A stretch of 64,000 nt of DNA from Pontibacter aquaedesilientis (lineage in GTDB: Bacteria > Bacteroidota > Bacteroidia > Cytophagales > Hymenobacteraceae), in NCBI RefSeq assembly GCF_014773225.1, contig NZ_JACXAJ010000005.1:62001-126000 (forward strand), read 5' to 3'. Of this stretch, positions 41,429 through 50,153 are shown piece by piece; position 1 is the first letter of the stretch; each line of letters opens with the position of its first letter. The position numbers were made by a program, and so were the translations under genes. The notes under the pieces are model-generated. The model was not told the origin of the DNA, did not search any database, and saw only the letters and a list, made by a program, of their open reading frames with translations.

Positions 41429-42216
41429 ATCAGCCGTTAGCATACATCCACCCAGAGGCTAAAATCGCCCAAAATGTGGTCGTAGAGCCTTTTTCCACCA
41501 TCTACAAAAACGTAGAGATCGGAGAAGGCACCTGGATTGGCCCAAATGTGACCATCATGGAAGGCGCCCGCATTGGCAAGAACTGCAAGATCTATCCGGG
41601 TGCCGTTATCTCCTCTGTGCCACAGGACCTCAAGTTCGCAGGCGAGGAAACAACCGCCATCATTGGAGACAATACCGTGATCAGAGAGTGTGTGACGGTA
41701 AGCCGCGGCACAATCGATAAGATGAAGACCATCATCGGTAGCAACTGCCTGATCATGTCCTACGCGCACATCGCGCACGATTGCATCGTGGGCAACAACT
41801 GCATTGTGGTAAACGCCGTGCAGATGGCCGGTCACGTAGAGATGGGCGACTACGCCATTATCGGGGGTTCCAGCGCCGTGCACCAATTCGTGAAGATCGG
41901 GGCACATGCCATGATTTCAGGTGGCTCCCTGGTGCGTAAAGACGTTCCTCCCTATGTTAAAGCGGCACGAGAACCACTTACCTACGCTGGTATCAACTCG
42001 ATTGGCCTGCGCAGAAGGGGTTTTAACAGCGAGCAGATCAATGAGGTGCAGCAGATTTACCGCATCTTGTTCATGAGCGGGTATAACAACACCGAGGCAC
42101 TCGACAAAATTGAGCTGGAACTGGCCCCAAGCCGTGAGCGCGACGAGATTGTGAACTTTGTGCGTAACTCCGGCCGCGGCATCATTAAGAGTTACTTCGC
42201 CAAAGATGCAAATTAA
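41425..42216 (+). CDS. lpxA: UDP-N-acetylglucosamine acyltransferase
   Basis: LpxA performs the first step of lipid A synthesis, acylating UDP-GlcNAc at O-3. The 263-residue protein is a left-handed beta-helix of hexapeptide repeats (AKIAQNVVVEPFSTIYKN, GPNVTIMEGARIGKN). The signature SYAHIAHDCIVGNNCIV includes the catalytic-type His. Later come MGDYAIIGGSSAVHQFVKIG and the C-terminal helical domain (GLRRRGFNSEQINEVQQIYR). It overlaps lpxC-fabZ by 4 bp and the ABC ATPase gene by 11 bp, so all three are in one transcript. Confidence 0.95.
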   Translation: MNQPLAYIHPEAKIAQNVVVEPFSTIYKNVEIGEGTWIGPNVTIMEGARIGKNCKIYPGAVISSVPQDLKFAGEETTAIIGDNTVIRECVTVSRGTIDKMKTIIGSNCLIMSYAHIAHDCIVGNNCIVVNAVQMAGHVEMGDYAIIGGSSAVHQFVKIGAHAMISGGSLVRKDVPPYVKAAREPLTYAGINSIGLRRRGFNSEQINEVQQIYRILFMSGYNNTEALDKIELELAPSRERDEIVNFVRNSGRGIIKSYFAKDAN

Positions 42217-42844
42217 CCTAAGCAATTTAGGTAAACGATACAATTACGAGTGGATTTTCCGGAACCTGACCTATACCTTGGAGTCAGGCACCTCCTATGC
42301 CATACTGGGGCATAACGGGTCCGGGAAATCCACTCTTCTTACGATTATAGCCGGGCATAACCTCCACAGCGAAGGGGACATTACATATAAGCTGGATGGA
42401 AAAACCATTGCACCGGATAAGGCCTATCGCGAACTCTCGCTCACCGCTCCATACCTGGAGCTGGTAGAGGAATTTACCCTACTCGAGATGATCGCCTTCC
42501 ATACCCGCTTCAAGCCTTTGCGGGGCGATCTTTCGCACCAGAACCTGGTAGAGCGTATGGGGCTGCAGAAATCCAGAAACAAATATATAAAAGACTTCTC
42601 TTCCGGCATGAAGCAGCGACTGAAGCTAGGTTTGGCCATTTATTCTGATACACAACTGCTCGTGTTGGATGAACCCACCACAAACCTCGACCAGGAAGGT
42701 ATAGACTGGTACCAGAACCACGTGGAACAGAACAAAGCCGACAGGCTGATCGTCGTGGGCTCCAATATTGTGCATGAGTACAGTTTCTGCGAGCATCACC
42801 TCCACATCACCGACTATCACGTGCAGGCCAGACAAGTTCGTTAA
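42206..42844 (+). CDS. ABC transporter ATP-binding protein without a partner permease
   Basis: I place the start at 42206 (MQINLSNLGKRYN); the frame is open 16 codons further into lpxA, but that part has no homology-like features. The 212-residue ATPase has Walker A GHNGSGKST (residues 35-43), signature FSSGMKQRLKLGL, Walker B LLVLDEPTTNLD and a switch-like His further on. It overlaps the end of lpxA by 11 bp, so it is in the lipid A operon. No transmembrane partner is encoded in the window; the next gene is YebC. A role in lipid or LPS export is suggested by position only. The motifs are complete, so it should be active. Confidence 0.88.
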   Translation: MQINLSNLGKRYNYEWIFRNLTYTLESGTSYAILGHNGSGKSTLLTIIAGHNLHSEGDITYKLDGKTIAPDKAYRELSLTAPYLELVEEFTLLEMIAFHTRFKPLRGDLSHQNLVERMGLQKSRNKYIKDFSSGMKQRLKLGLAIYSDTQLLVLDEPTTNLDQEGIDWYQNHVEQNKADRLIVVGSNIVHEYSFCEHHLHITDYHVQARQVR

Positions 42845-43006
42845 TCGTTAGTCGTTGTTTGTTATTCGGGGTAATTTTGATTGGGAGTGTTCTTAAATAA
42901 CAGTCCTAAGCAAGGGTCGGCTTTACAAAAAGTGCTGCAGGACTCTATAGCTAATAGTTATTAACAAATTACGAGCACCGATCCACAAACAACGATCAAC
43001 GAATAA
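42841..43006. repeat. Inverted pair of short CGTT-rich intergenic repeats
   Basis: Arm 42841-42863 and the reverse complement of arm 42984-43006 share the core ACAAACAACGA followed by AACGA and TAA, about 20 of 23 positions. The arms flank about 120 bp between the ABC ATPase gene and yebC. Simple CGTT-type strings like these occur in other Cytophagales gaps. They could form a large hairpin in the transcript after the ATPase stop. Confidence 0.5.
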
Positions 43007-43038
43007 CGAAAATGTTACCAATTTACAGGTAAGCTGCC

Positions 43039-43046
43039 TAAATTTG
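43039..43046 (+). promoter_or_regulatory. Bacteroidota -7 element TAAATTTG before the YebC gene
   Basis: It is an exact TAnnTTTG match 26 bp before the ATG at 43072. The -33 region is weak (TGTTA near 43013-43017). Confidence 0.45.
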
Positions 43047-43071
43047 TAATAGATATACTTAACCAGATACT

Positions 43072-43779
43072 ATGGGAAGAGCATTTGAATTTAGAAAAGC
43101 CCGTAAATTTAAGCGTTGGGACAAAATGTCCAAGGCCTTTACCCGACTAGGCAAAGAGATCGTTATGGCGGTGAAAGAGGGAGGCCCTAACCCGGAATCC
43201 AACTCCCGACTGCGCACGGCTATCCAGAACGCCAAGGGCGTGAACATGCCGAAGGACCGTGTGGAGGCTGCCATTAAGCGTGCATCATCCAAAGAAGAGA
43301 AAGATTACGAAGAAGTAGTGTACGAGGGCTACGGACCTTATGGCATTGCGATACTTGTCGAAACAGCGACTGATAACATCAACCGCACCATTGCCAACAT
43401 GCGCGTATACTTCTCACGTGCCGGAGGCGCAGTAGGCAAAACAGGCTCCCTGGACTTTATCTTTACCCGCAAAGGTATATTCAAGATTGCGGCCGAAGGG
43501 CTCGATATAGAGGAACTGGAGTTGGAACTGATCGACGCCGGTGCCGAGGATATCTATGAGCACGAGGGCGAGATCATCGTTGAGACCGCCTTCACTGATT
43601 TTGGCGCAATGCAGAAGGCATTGGAGGACAAAGGTTTGAACGTCATCAGTGCCGAACTGCAGCGTGTACCGAATACCCGCATGGAACTCACGGATGAGCA
43701 GGCTGAGGAAATTGAAAACCTGGTAGAGAAAATTGAAGAGGATGACGATGTGCAGGCTGTCTACCATAATATGGCATAA
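43072..43779 (+). CDS. YebC/PmpR family protein
   Basis: A 235-residue protein of the YebC/TACO1 family. It begins MGRAFEFRKARKFKRWDKMSK, the Bacteroidota variant of the usual MAGHSKWANIKHRKA start. Family blocks follow: KEGGPNPESNSRLRTAIQNA, NMPKDRVEAAIKRA, YEEVVYEGYGPYGIAILVE, NRTIANMRVYFSRAGG and GSLDFIFTRKGIF. Members were described as transcription regulators (PmpR). More recent work links them to translation of proline-rich stretches, so the function here is open. The C-terminal part is acidic (EEIENLVEKIEEDDDV). A terminator follows at 43807. Confidence 0.92.
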   Translation: MGRAFEFRKARKFKRWDKMSKAFTRLGKEIVMAVKEGGPNPESNSRLRTAIQNAKGVNMPKDRVEAAIKRASSKEEKDYEEVVYEGYGPYGIAILVETATDNINRTIANMRVYFSRAGGAVGKTGSLDFIFTRKGIFKIAAEGLDIEELELELIDAGAEDIYEHEGEIIVETAFTDFGAMQKALEDKGLNVISAELQRVPNTRMELTDEQAEEIENLVEKIEEDDDVQAVYHNMA

Positions 43780-43806
43780 CCCATCGCTAGTCTGCAAAGT
43801 ATAGTG

Positions 43807-43843
43807 GAAGGCTGCCTGTCATAACAGGGCAGCCTTCTTTTTT
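43807..43843 (+). terminator. Rho-independent terminator after the YebC gene
   Basis: GAAGGCTGCC-TGT pairs with ACAGGGCAGCCTTC with one bulged G, followed by a run of T. Confidence 0.8.
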
Positions 43844-43870
43844 ACCTCCATACCTGCACAAAACATTCCT

Positions 43871-44833
43871 ATGCTGCTTTACATCCTGTTTGTACTTGGC
43901 TTTATAATACTCATAAAAGGTGCAGACATGCTTGTTTCGGGGGCGTCTTCCATTGCAAAGCGCTTCGATATATCCGATATGGTGGTCGGCCTGACCGTTG
44001 TATCGTTCGGCACGTCCCTTCCTGAGCTGATTATCAATATTTTATCCAGTATGCAGGGGCAGTCTGAGTTGGCGATAGGCAATGTGTTTGGCAGCAACGT
44101 AGCAAACCTACTACTAATCATCGGGGTAACTTCTATCATTTGCCCCTTGCCTATCAAGCGCAACACCATCCTCACCGAGATCCCCTTTTCCCTCATCGCT
44201 ACCCTATTGGTGGGGTTTCTGGCCAATGCCGTGCTGGTGGGAGACAAGACCAGTTTGTATATCAGTCGTCTCGATGGGGGCATTTTGCTGTTCTTCTTTG
44301 TGCTGTTTATGGCCTACATCTACAACATCAGCAAAACAAACAAAGATGAAGTAATTCAGGAGGGGGAGACACCGATGATGACTATCCCTAAATCAGTGTT
44401 ATATATGGCGCTTGGTGGCGTAGGGCTATTTCTGGGTGGGAAGTGGGTGGTAGATGGAGCAGTATCGATTGCGCAGTCGTTTGGTTTGAGCGAGTCTTTT
44501 ATCGGCCTGACCATAGTGGCCATTGGCACCTCCCTGCCAGAACTCGTTACTTCCGCCATGGCCGCGCACCGAAAAAACATCGACATTGCCATAGGCAACG
44601 TGATTGGGTCCAATATTTTCAACCTGCTTTGGATACTAGGTATAAGCGCCGTCATCAATCCGCTACCATTCAACGTGGTGAGCAACTCCGACATCATGGT
44701 CATGATTTTTGCCAGCACGCTTCTGGTAGTGGTGATACCATTAGGCAAGAAAAACACTATAGACAGATGGAATGGCATTCTTTTCCTTTTTATCTATGTG
44801 GCTTACATTGCTTTTTTGGTACAACGAGGCTAA
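43871..44833 (+). CDS. Calcium/sodium antiporter (CaCA family, YrbG-like)
   Basis: A 320-residue membrane protein made of two related halves, each with the CaCA alpha repeat. The first half reads TVVSFGTSLPELIINILSSM and GNVFGSNVANLLLIIGV; the second reads TIVAIGTSLPELVTSAMAAH and GNVIGSNIFNLLWILGI. The G(T)SLPE glutamates and GSN asparagines form the ion path. About ten membrane segments are expected. It exchanges Ca2+ or similar cations for Na+ or H+ across the inner membrane. It follows the terminator of the YebC gene closely and may be transcribed by read-through or from an unseen promoter. Confidence 0.92.
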   Translation: MLLYILFVLGFIILIKGADMLVSGASSIAKRFDISDMVVGLTVVSFGTSLPELIINILSSMQGQSELAIGNVFGSNVANLLLIIGVTSIICPLPIKRNTILTEIPFSLIATLLVGFLANAVLVGDKTSLYISRLDGGILLFFFVLFMAYIYNISKTNKDEVIQEGETPMMTIPKSVLYMALGGVGLFLGGKWVVDGAVSIAQSFGLSESFIGLTIVAIGTSLPELVTSAMAAHRKNIDIAIGNVIGSNIFNLLWILGISAVINPLPFNVVSNSDIMVMIFASTLLVVVIPLGKKNTIDRWNGILFLFIYVAYIAFLVQRG

Positions 44834-45434
44834 GTCACTTTACAAAAAATAGAACAAAACAAAGGCACCTAAATTCGTACTGTATTCCGGGATTGCAGAG
44901 TGACGTATTCCGCGACATGATCCTTTCAGTTTATTGCTTGCCCTTAACAATTTTCAAAGCAACGGGCTTTGCCAACTTTCTCATCACACGCAGCCTTAAT
45001 AATTTGACAAAAAAACGCTGCGTATACCTGCTTTTTTTTAATTGTACTGGCTCGCAACCTTCGGTTTTTACGAAATGAAAAATCCTGCCTCTCCGCACTT
45101 TTACTTGTAAAACATCCGCTAAATGCCAGTCTCATTATCTGGCAAATCACTCTATATCTTACCATTACAGCAACATAACGGCATTTGACGTAGTTATGAC
45201 GTAGCCAAAAAGCAACCATGATGTGGCTACTTTTTATGAATTTCCTGATAACATCCCTAAACTTATAACACGGAATAATCTAGAGGGCTGACCGGGGATT
45301 TCACCGCAACAAAAAGCTGTGCCTATAGCTGCTCCACATAACGTCCGGGGCATGGTGTAAGACCATACTTTATCTACTTACGATTACATATTTCTCACCT
45401 AAATAAATTGAGTTTAATCAATAATAAATAATTT
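44834..45434. other. Gene-free region before the SusC gene, 601 bp
   Basis: No supported gene. A frame across 44443-45078 is a shadow of the antiporter. The last 75 bp before the susC ATG are very AT-rich and should hold the promoter of the sugar operon, but no exact TAnnTTTG is present. This is consistent with activator-dependent transcription. TTTGACG and a direct GACGTAG repeat at 45187-45203 could be part of a binding site. Confidence 0.6.
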
Positions 45435-48400
45435 ATGAGAAAATACTTATTCACCGCTATGGGTTGTCTTAGCATGGTTGCCTGCATGAACTCAGTTTCC
45501 TATGCAGATAATCCAGGCCAAGTACGACTCAAAAAAGAGAAAGCCTACGCCAAGACGGTGACAGGCCGCGTAACAGCCGACACGGGCGAGCCACTGATTG
45601 GCGCAAGCGTCTCGCTTAAGGGAACCTCAACCGGGGCTATCACCGATGCCAATGGCAATTATACCGTAACCGTACCTGATGAGGGCGGCATTCTGGTTGT
45701 GTCTTACATTGGGTTTCTGCAGCAGGAAGTGCCGATTAATGATCATACCACTATCAATATTAAGCTTCAAACAGATGCCAAGGCATTGGAAGAGGTAGTG
45801 GTAATTGGCTATGGCGTACAAAAGAAAAGTGTCGTGACCGGCGCTATCTCCAGTGTGCGTGCCACAGACCTCGAGAATCAGCAGATCACCAGGGTAGAGC
45901 AGGCGCTTCAGGGCAGAGCTTCCGGTGTGACGGTAGCATCCAACTCCGGTGCTCCCGGCGCGGCGGCCACCGTTAGGGTAAGAGGCATCACAACGCTGAA
46001 CAGCAACGAGCCACTTTATGTAGTAGATGGCGTGGTAGTAAACGGAGGCATTGATTTCCTGAACCAGTCCGACATCGAATCTATTGAAGTGCTGAAAGAT
46101 GCTGCCTCAGCTGCCATTTATGGTACACGTGGCGCAGCTGGTGTTATCCTGGTAACGACCAAAAAAGGCCGTCAGGGTTCTGTCAGAATTAATTACAATG
46201 CCTATGTAGGCACACAGGCGCCGGTAAGAAAGCTGGACCTGTTGAACGCAACGGAATATGCCACTCTTCGCAACGAAGCGTCAGTGGCCGGTGGCGGTGG
46301 CATTGTGTATGATAATCCACGCGCATTGGGAGAAGGCACCGATTGGCAAGAGTACGTTTTCAATGACAACGCCCTTATACAGAGCCACGACTTCGCTTTT
46401 AGCGGCGGCAACGACAAATCCACGTTCTATGCTTCTTATGGCTATCTGGACCAGCAAGGCATCGTCACAAGCGACATTTCAAACTACGAACGGCACAACA
46501 TCCGCCTGAACTCTACCCACAAAGCAGCCAAATGGCTAACCATCGGGCAGACACTGGGCTACTCTCACATCAAGAGCCAGGGTGGTCTGAATGCCAACAC
46601 GGAGTTCGGCGGTCCGCTTAGCTCTGCCATCAACCTCGACCCTACTACACCGGTTCTCATCACCGACCGTGCGATTCTGGATGATCCGGAAAGCGTTTAC
46701 AACAGACAGCCTGTTGTAAGAAACGCTCAGGGCTTCCCTTACGGCATTTCGACTACCGTGCAGCAGGAAATGACTAACCCACTGGCCTATATTCAGACGC
46801 AATTGGGCAACTATGGCTGGTCCGACAACATCGTGGGCAATGCCTTTGTAGAAATAGAGCCGCTAACTGGCCTGAAAGTACGATCGACACTGGGTGGCAA
46901 GCTGGCCTTCTGGGGCGGCGAAAGCTACAGACCGATCTATTACCTGAATGCCTCTACAACCAGTCAGCAGACGGCCAGAAGCCGTGACCGGAACATGGTG
47001 CTGGATTACAACATCGAGAACACCATTTCTTATGCCCGTAAGTTCAGCAACCATAACTTAGCAATACTATTAGGCCAGGGTGCTTATAAAGACGGCGAAT
47101 CCGACGGGCTCGGCGTATCCTATACCGCTATACCTGCCACCAATTTCAAAGAGGCCTCCTTTAACCTGCAGGTACCTACGGCCAATATCAATGCTTACGG
47201 GTATGATGCCGTGGCACACACTGTTAGTTCACTTTTTGGTCGTGTCACCTACGATTTCAATGAGAAATACCTGTTTACGGGTATCATCCGGCGTGACGGC
47301 TCTTCGAGGTTCGGATCCAACAACAAATACGGTTACTTCCCTTCCATCTCAGTAGGATGGGTTGCATCGAACGAAGCATTCTGGCCTAGCAACCAGGTAG
47401 TGGACTTCCTGAAAGTGCGTGGTTCCTATGGTGTGGTTGGCAATGACAATACCGGCAACTTCGGTTATATCTCCACCGTTGGCTCTGGCAGAAACTATAC
47501 CTTCGGCTACGAAGGCTATACCATCGGTTACAGCCCGAACGCTCCGGCCAACCCTGACCTGCGTTGGGAGGAAACAGCCCAGACCAACATCGGCTTCGAG
47601 ACCACCCTTTTCAACTCCATTAACTTCACTTTTGACTGGTTCAACAAAAAGACGAACGGCATTTTGAGACCGCTTGAACTGCCTGGCTACGTGGGCTCAA
47701 CCGGTTTCCCGCTGGCGAACATTGCTGACATGCAGAACAAAGGTATAGAACTTGAGCTAGGCTATAACCGCCAGATAGGCGAATTCAATTTAGGTGTAAC
47801 GGGCAACGCCTCTTATGTGAAGAATGAGATTCTTGCGCTCGAGAGCGGTAAAGAATTCACAGAAGACGGGGCTGCCAGCATCCAGACCTTCAACGGCCGG
47901 TTGAACCGCATGATCGTGGGACAGCCCTATGGCGCTTTCTATGGTTACAAGACAAATGGCATCTTCCAGAACGAAGAAGAAGTAGCCGCCTATGTTAATT
48001 CGGCAGGACAGGTGATTCAGCCAAATGCCAAGCCTGGTGACTTCCGTTGGGTAGACGCGAACGACGACGGCCAGATTAACGCCGATGACCGCATGGTACT
48101 GGGCAAGCCACTTCCTGACTGGACATTCGGTTTAACGCTGAACGCCTCCTGGAAAAACTTCGACATGATGGTATTCGGACAGGGTGTGACGGGCAACAAG
48201 ATCTTCCAGGGTCTGCGCCGCCTCGAGATTACCAACGCCAACTGGCAGACCAGAGCACTGGGCCGCTGGACCGGCGAAGGCACCTCCAACGACTACCCAA
48301 GACTGTCTACCACCGATCCGAACAACAACTTCTCCAACCCTTCTGACTTCTACTTAGAGGATGGCGATTACTTCAGGATCAAAACTTTCCAGATCGGCTA

Positions 48401-48593
48401 TACCTTGCCAAGCACACTCACCGATAAAATTTCCCTGCAAAAGGCACGGTTCTATGTGAGCGCCAACAACCTGCTGACCTTCACCAAATACACAGGCTAT
48501 GACCCTGAGATCGGTGGCAACATTATGGGTGTAGATCGTGCTTTCTACCCACAGGCACGCACCCTGATGGCTGGCGTTAACATTGGCTTTTAG
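45435..48593 (+). CDS. SusC/RagA family TonB-dependent outer-membrane transporter
   Basis: A 1052-residue transporter that imports oligosaccharides with the SusD lid protein. It starts with a signal peptide (residues about 1-25). A carboxypeptidase-regulatory-like domain follows (VTGRVTADTGEPLIGASVSL ... NGNYTVTVPDEG ... YIGFLQQEV), then a TonB-box region (LEEVVVIGYGVQKKS). The plug carries the SusC signatures LQGRASGVTV, VRVRGITTLNSNEPLYVVDG and DAASAAIYGTRGAAGVILVTT. The rest is a 22-strand barrel ending RTLMAGVNIGF. It is the first gene of the glucan locus, 27 bp before susD. The substrate is inferred from the GH16/GH30/GH3 neighbours. Confidence 0.95.
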   Translation: MRKYLFTAMGCLSMVACMNSVSYADNPGQVRLKKEKAYAKTVTGRVTADTGEPLIGASVSLKGTSTGAITDANGNYTVTVPDEGGILVVSYIGFLQQEVPINDHTTINIKLQTDAKALEEVVVIGYGVQKKSVVTGAISSVRATDLENQQITRVEQALQGRASGVTVASNSGAPGAAATVRVRGITTLNSNEPLYVVDGVVVNGGIDFLNQSDIESIEVLKDAASAAIYGTRGAAGVILVTTKKGRQGSVRINYNAYVGTQAPVRKLDLLNATEYATLRNEASVAGGGGIVYDNPRALGEGTDWQEYVFNDNALIQSHDFAFSGGNDKSTFYASYGYLDQQGIVTSDISNYERHNIRLNSTHKAAKWLTIGQTLGYSHIKSQGGLNANTEFGGPLSSAINLDPTTPVLITDRAILDDPESVYNRQPVVRNAQGFPYGISTTVQQEMTNPLAYIQTQLGNYGWSDNIVGNAFVEIEPLTGLKVRSTLGGKLAFWGGESYRPIYYLNASTTSQQTARSRDRNMVLDYNIENTISYARKFSNHNLAILLGQGAYKDGESDGLGVSYTAIPATNFKEASFNLQVPTANINAYGYDAVAHTVSSLFGRVTYDFNEKYLFTGIIRRDGSSRFGSNNKYGYFPSISVGWVASNEAFWPSNQVVDFLKVRGSYGVVGNDNTGNFGYISTVGSGRNYTFGYEGYTIGYSPNAPANPDLRWEETAQTNIGFETTLFNSINFTFDWFNKKTNGILRPLELPGYVGSTGFPLANIADMQNKGIELELGYNRQIGEFNLGVTGNASYVKNEILALESGKEFTEDGAASIQTFNGRLNRMIVGQPYGAFYGYKTNGIFQNEEEVAAYVNSAGQVIQPNAKPGDFRWVDANDDGQINADDRMVLGKPLPDWTFGLTLNASWKNFDMMVFGQGVTGNKIFQGLRRLEITNANWQTRALGRWTGEGTSNDYPRLSTTDPNNNFSNPSDFYLEDGDYFRIKTFQIGYTLPSTLTDKISLQKARFYVSANNLLTFTKYTGYDPEIGGNIMGVDRAFYPQARTLMAGVNIGF

Positions 48594-48620
48594 TCTGACA
48601 GATTTAAAAAAAGAAGCAAC

Positions 48621-50120
48621 ATGAAAAGAAGATATATCACATACATCGCCTGCATCGCACTAGGTCTGCCTTTGCTAAGTTCGTGCAAGGATGAATTCCT
48701 GGAAGTGGACCCAAAAGGCACTATCCTGGAGTCAAACTATTATAAAAATCCGGAAGAAGCCTATGCAGGCTTAGTAGCTGCTTACGACCCGCTGGGATGG
48801 CAAGCCGGCAACACCTTCCATAACTTCGGGGCAGTCAATGCCGCCTCCGACGACGCACACGCTGGCGGTGGAGGTCCTTCGGACATGAACACCTGGCAGG
48901 TATGGAACAGATTTACCTTGAACCCGGCCATTGGTCCGCAGGAGGAATACTGGAACAGGAACTTCCGGGGCGTATCCCGCGCCAATACGATCTTGTCGAA
49001 AGTGGAGGCCGGTGTTCCGGGACTGTCGGAAAACATGAAGGCCAGGTTTATAGCGGAGGCAAAATTCCTGCGTGCTTATTACTACTTCGATTTGGTACGC
49101 CTTTTCAAGAATGTCCCTCTTTTCACGGCTCCGCTGGCAACATCAGAGCTGTTCAGCCAGGAACAGGCTACTCCGGAGCAGGTATACGCCCAGATAGAGA
49201 AAGACCTGACAGAGGCTATACCTAACCTGCCAGCAACAGTTCCAGCCTCCACAGAAGGTGGACGCGTGACACAGGGCGCCGGCAAAGCCTTGCTGGGCAA
49301 AGTGCTGCTGTACCAAAGCAAGTGGGCAGCGGCGGCAACGCAACTGGCAGACGTGAACGGTACTCCTGGCGGCACCAGCATGTATGGTTACCGACTGCTC
49401 GATGACTATGGCAAGATTTTCAGCCCGGCCAACAAATTTAACAGCGAAGCTATTTTTGAGATTGTGCATACCTCGCTTGCCAACGGCGGCTGGGGCAGCT
49501 GGCCAAACTTCGAAGGAAACCTTGCGGTGCTGATGTTTGGGCCAAGGGGCTATACAGGACCAACCTACGAAGCCGGATGGGGTTTTAACCCGCTTACCAA
49601 AGACCTGGTGAATGCCCTGACCGGTGACCCCCGTTATGAGCATACCGTGCTGGATATCAAAAAAGTAGAAGGAGCGGTTTACGAGCCCGGTTTCGATGAC
49701 ACGGGTTACTTCGTGAAAAAATATGCCCCTACAACGGAGTGGTTGAGCAAAGGCGGTGGCGATGTGATCCTGAACTACCCGAACAACTACATTGAAATGC
49801 GCCTGGCGGACACCTACCTGATGGAAGCCGAAGCGCTGGTACAGGCTGGCGGCAACGCTGCCCGAGCAGGACAACTGCTCAATGCCGTGCGAGCCCGCGT
49901 AGGCCTTGCACCGGTAGCAGCCACCCTGGATAACATCTACCGGGAAAGAAGACTGGAACTGGCAACTGAAGGGCACCGCTTTTATGACTTGGTGCGCACG
50001 GGCAGAGCCGCTGCAGTGTTGGCCCCGATGGGTTTTGTGGCTGGAAAGCACGAAGTGCTACCAATCCCGCAAAATGAGCTGATTAACACAAAGCTGGTCC
50101 AAAACCCTGCATACAAATAA
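48621..50120 (+). CDS. SusD/RagB family glycan-binding lipoprotein
   Basis: A 499-residue lipoprotein (lipobox PLLSSC, Cys22) whose next residues KDEF match the acidic Bacteroidota surface-export signal. The SusD pattern is clear: FLEVDPKGTILESNYYKNPEEAYAGLVAAYDPL at the start, FIAEAKFLRAYYYFDLVRLF in the TPR core, and the closing IPQNELINTKLVQNPAYK. Helix pairs, GKALLGKVLLYQSKW and IYRERRLELATEGHRFYDLVR, also fit. It forms the lid of the SusC pore at the cell surface. Confidence 0.95.
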   Translation: MKRRYITYIACIALGLPLLSSCKDEFLEVDPKGTILESNYYKNPEEAYAGLVAAYDPLGWQAGNTFHNFGAVNAASDDAHAGGGGPSDMNTWQVWNRFTLNPAIGPQEEYWNRNFRGVSRANTILSKVEAGVPGLSENMKARFIAEAKFLRAYYYFDLVRLFKNVPLFTAPLATSELFSQEQATPEQVYAQIEKDLTEAIPNLPATVPASTEGGRVTQGAGKALLGKVLLYQSKWAAAATQLADVNGTPGGTSMYGYRLLDDYGKIFSPANKFNSEAIFEIVHTSLANGGWGSWPNFEGNLAVLMFGPRGYTGPTYEAGWGFNPLTKDLVNALTGDPRYEHTVLDIKKVEGAVYEPGFDDTGYFVKKYAPTTEWLSKGGGDVILNYPNNYIEMRLADTYLMEAEALVQAGGNAARAGQLLNAVRARVGLAPVAATLDNIYRERRLELATEGHRFYDLVRTGRAAAVLAPMGFVAGKHEVLPIPQNELINTKLVQNPAYK

Positions 50121-50153
50121 TAGACAGGTCCATAACCTTAACTCTAGAAAATC

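Noticed and set aside
44443-45078. 211-codon plus-strand frame extending past the antiporter
   Set aside because: It is the +1 shadow of the antiporter and continues into a gap with no domain.
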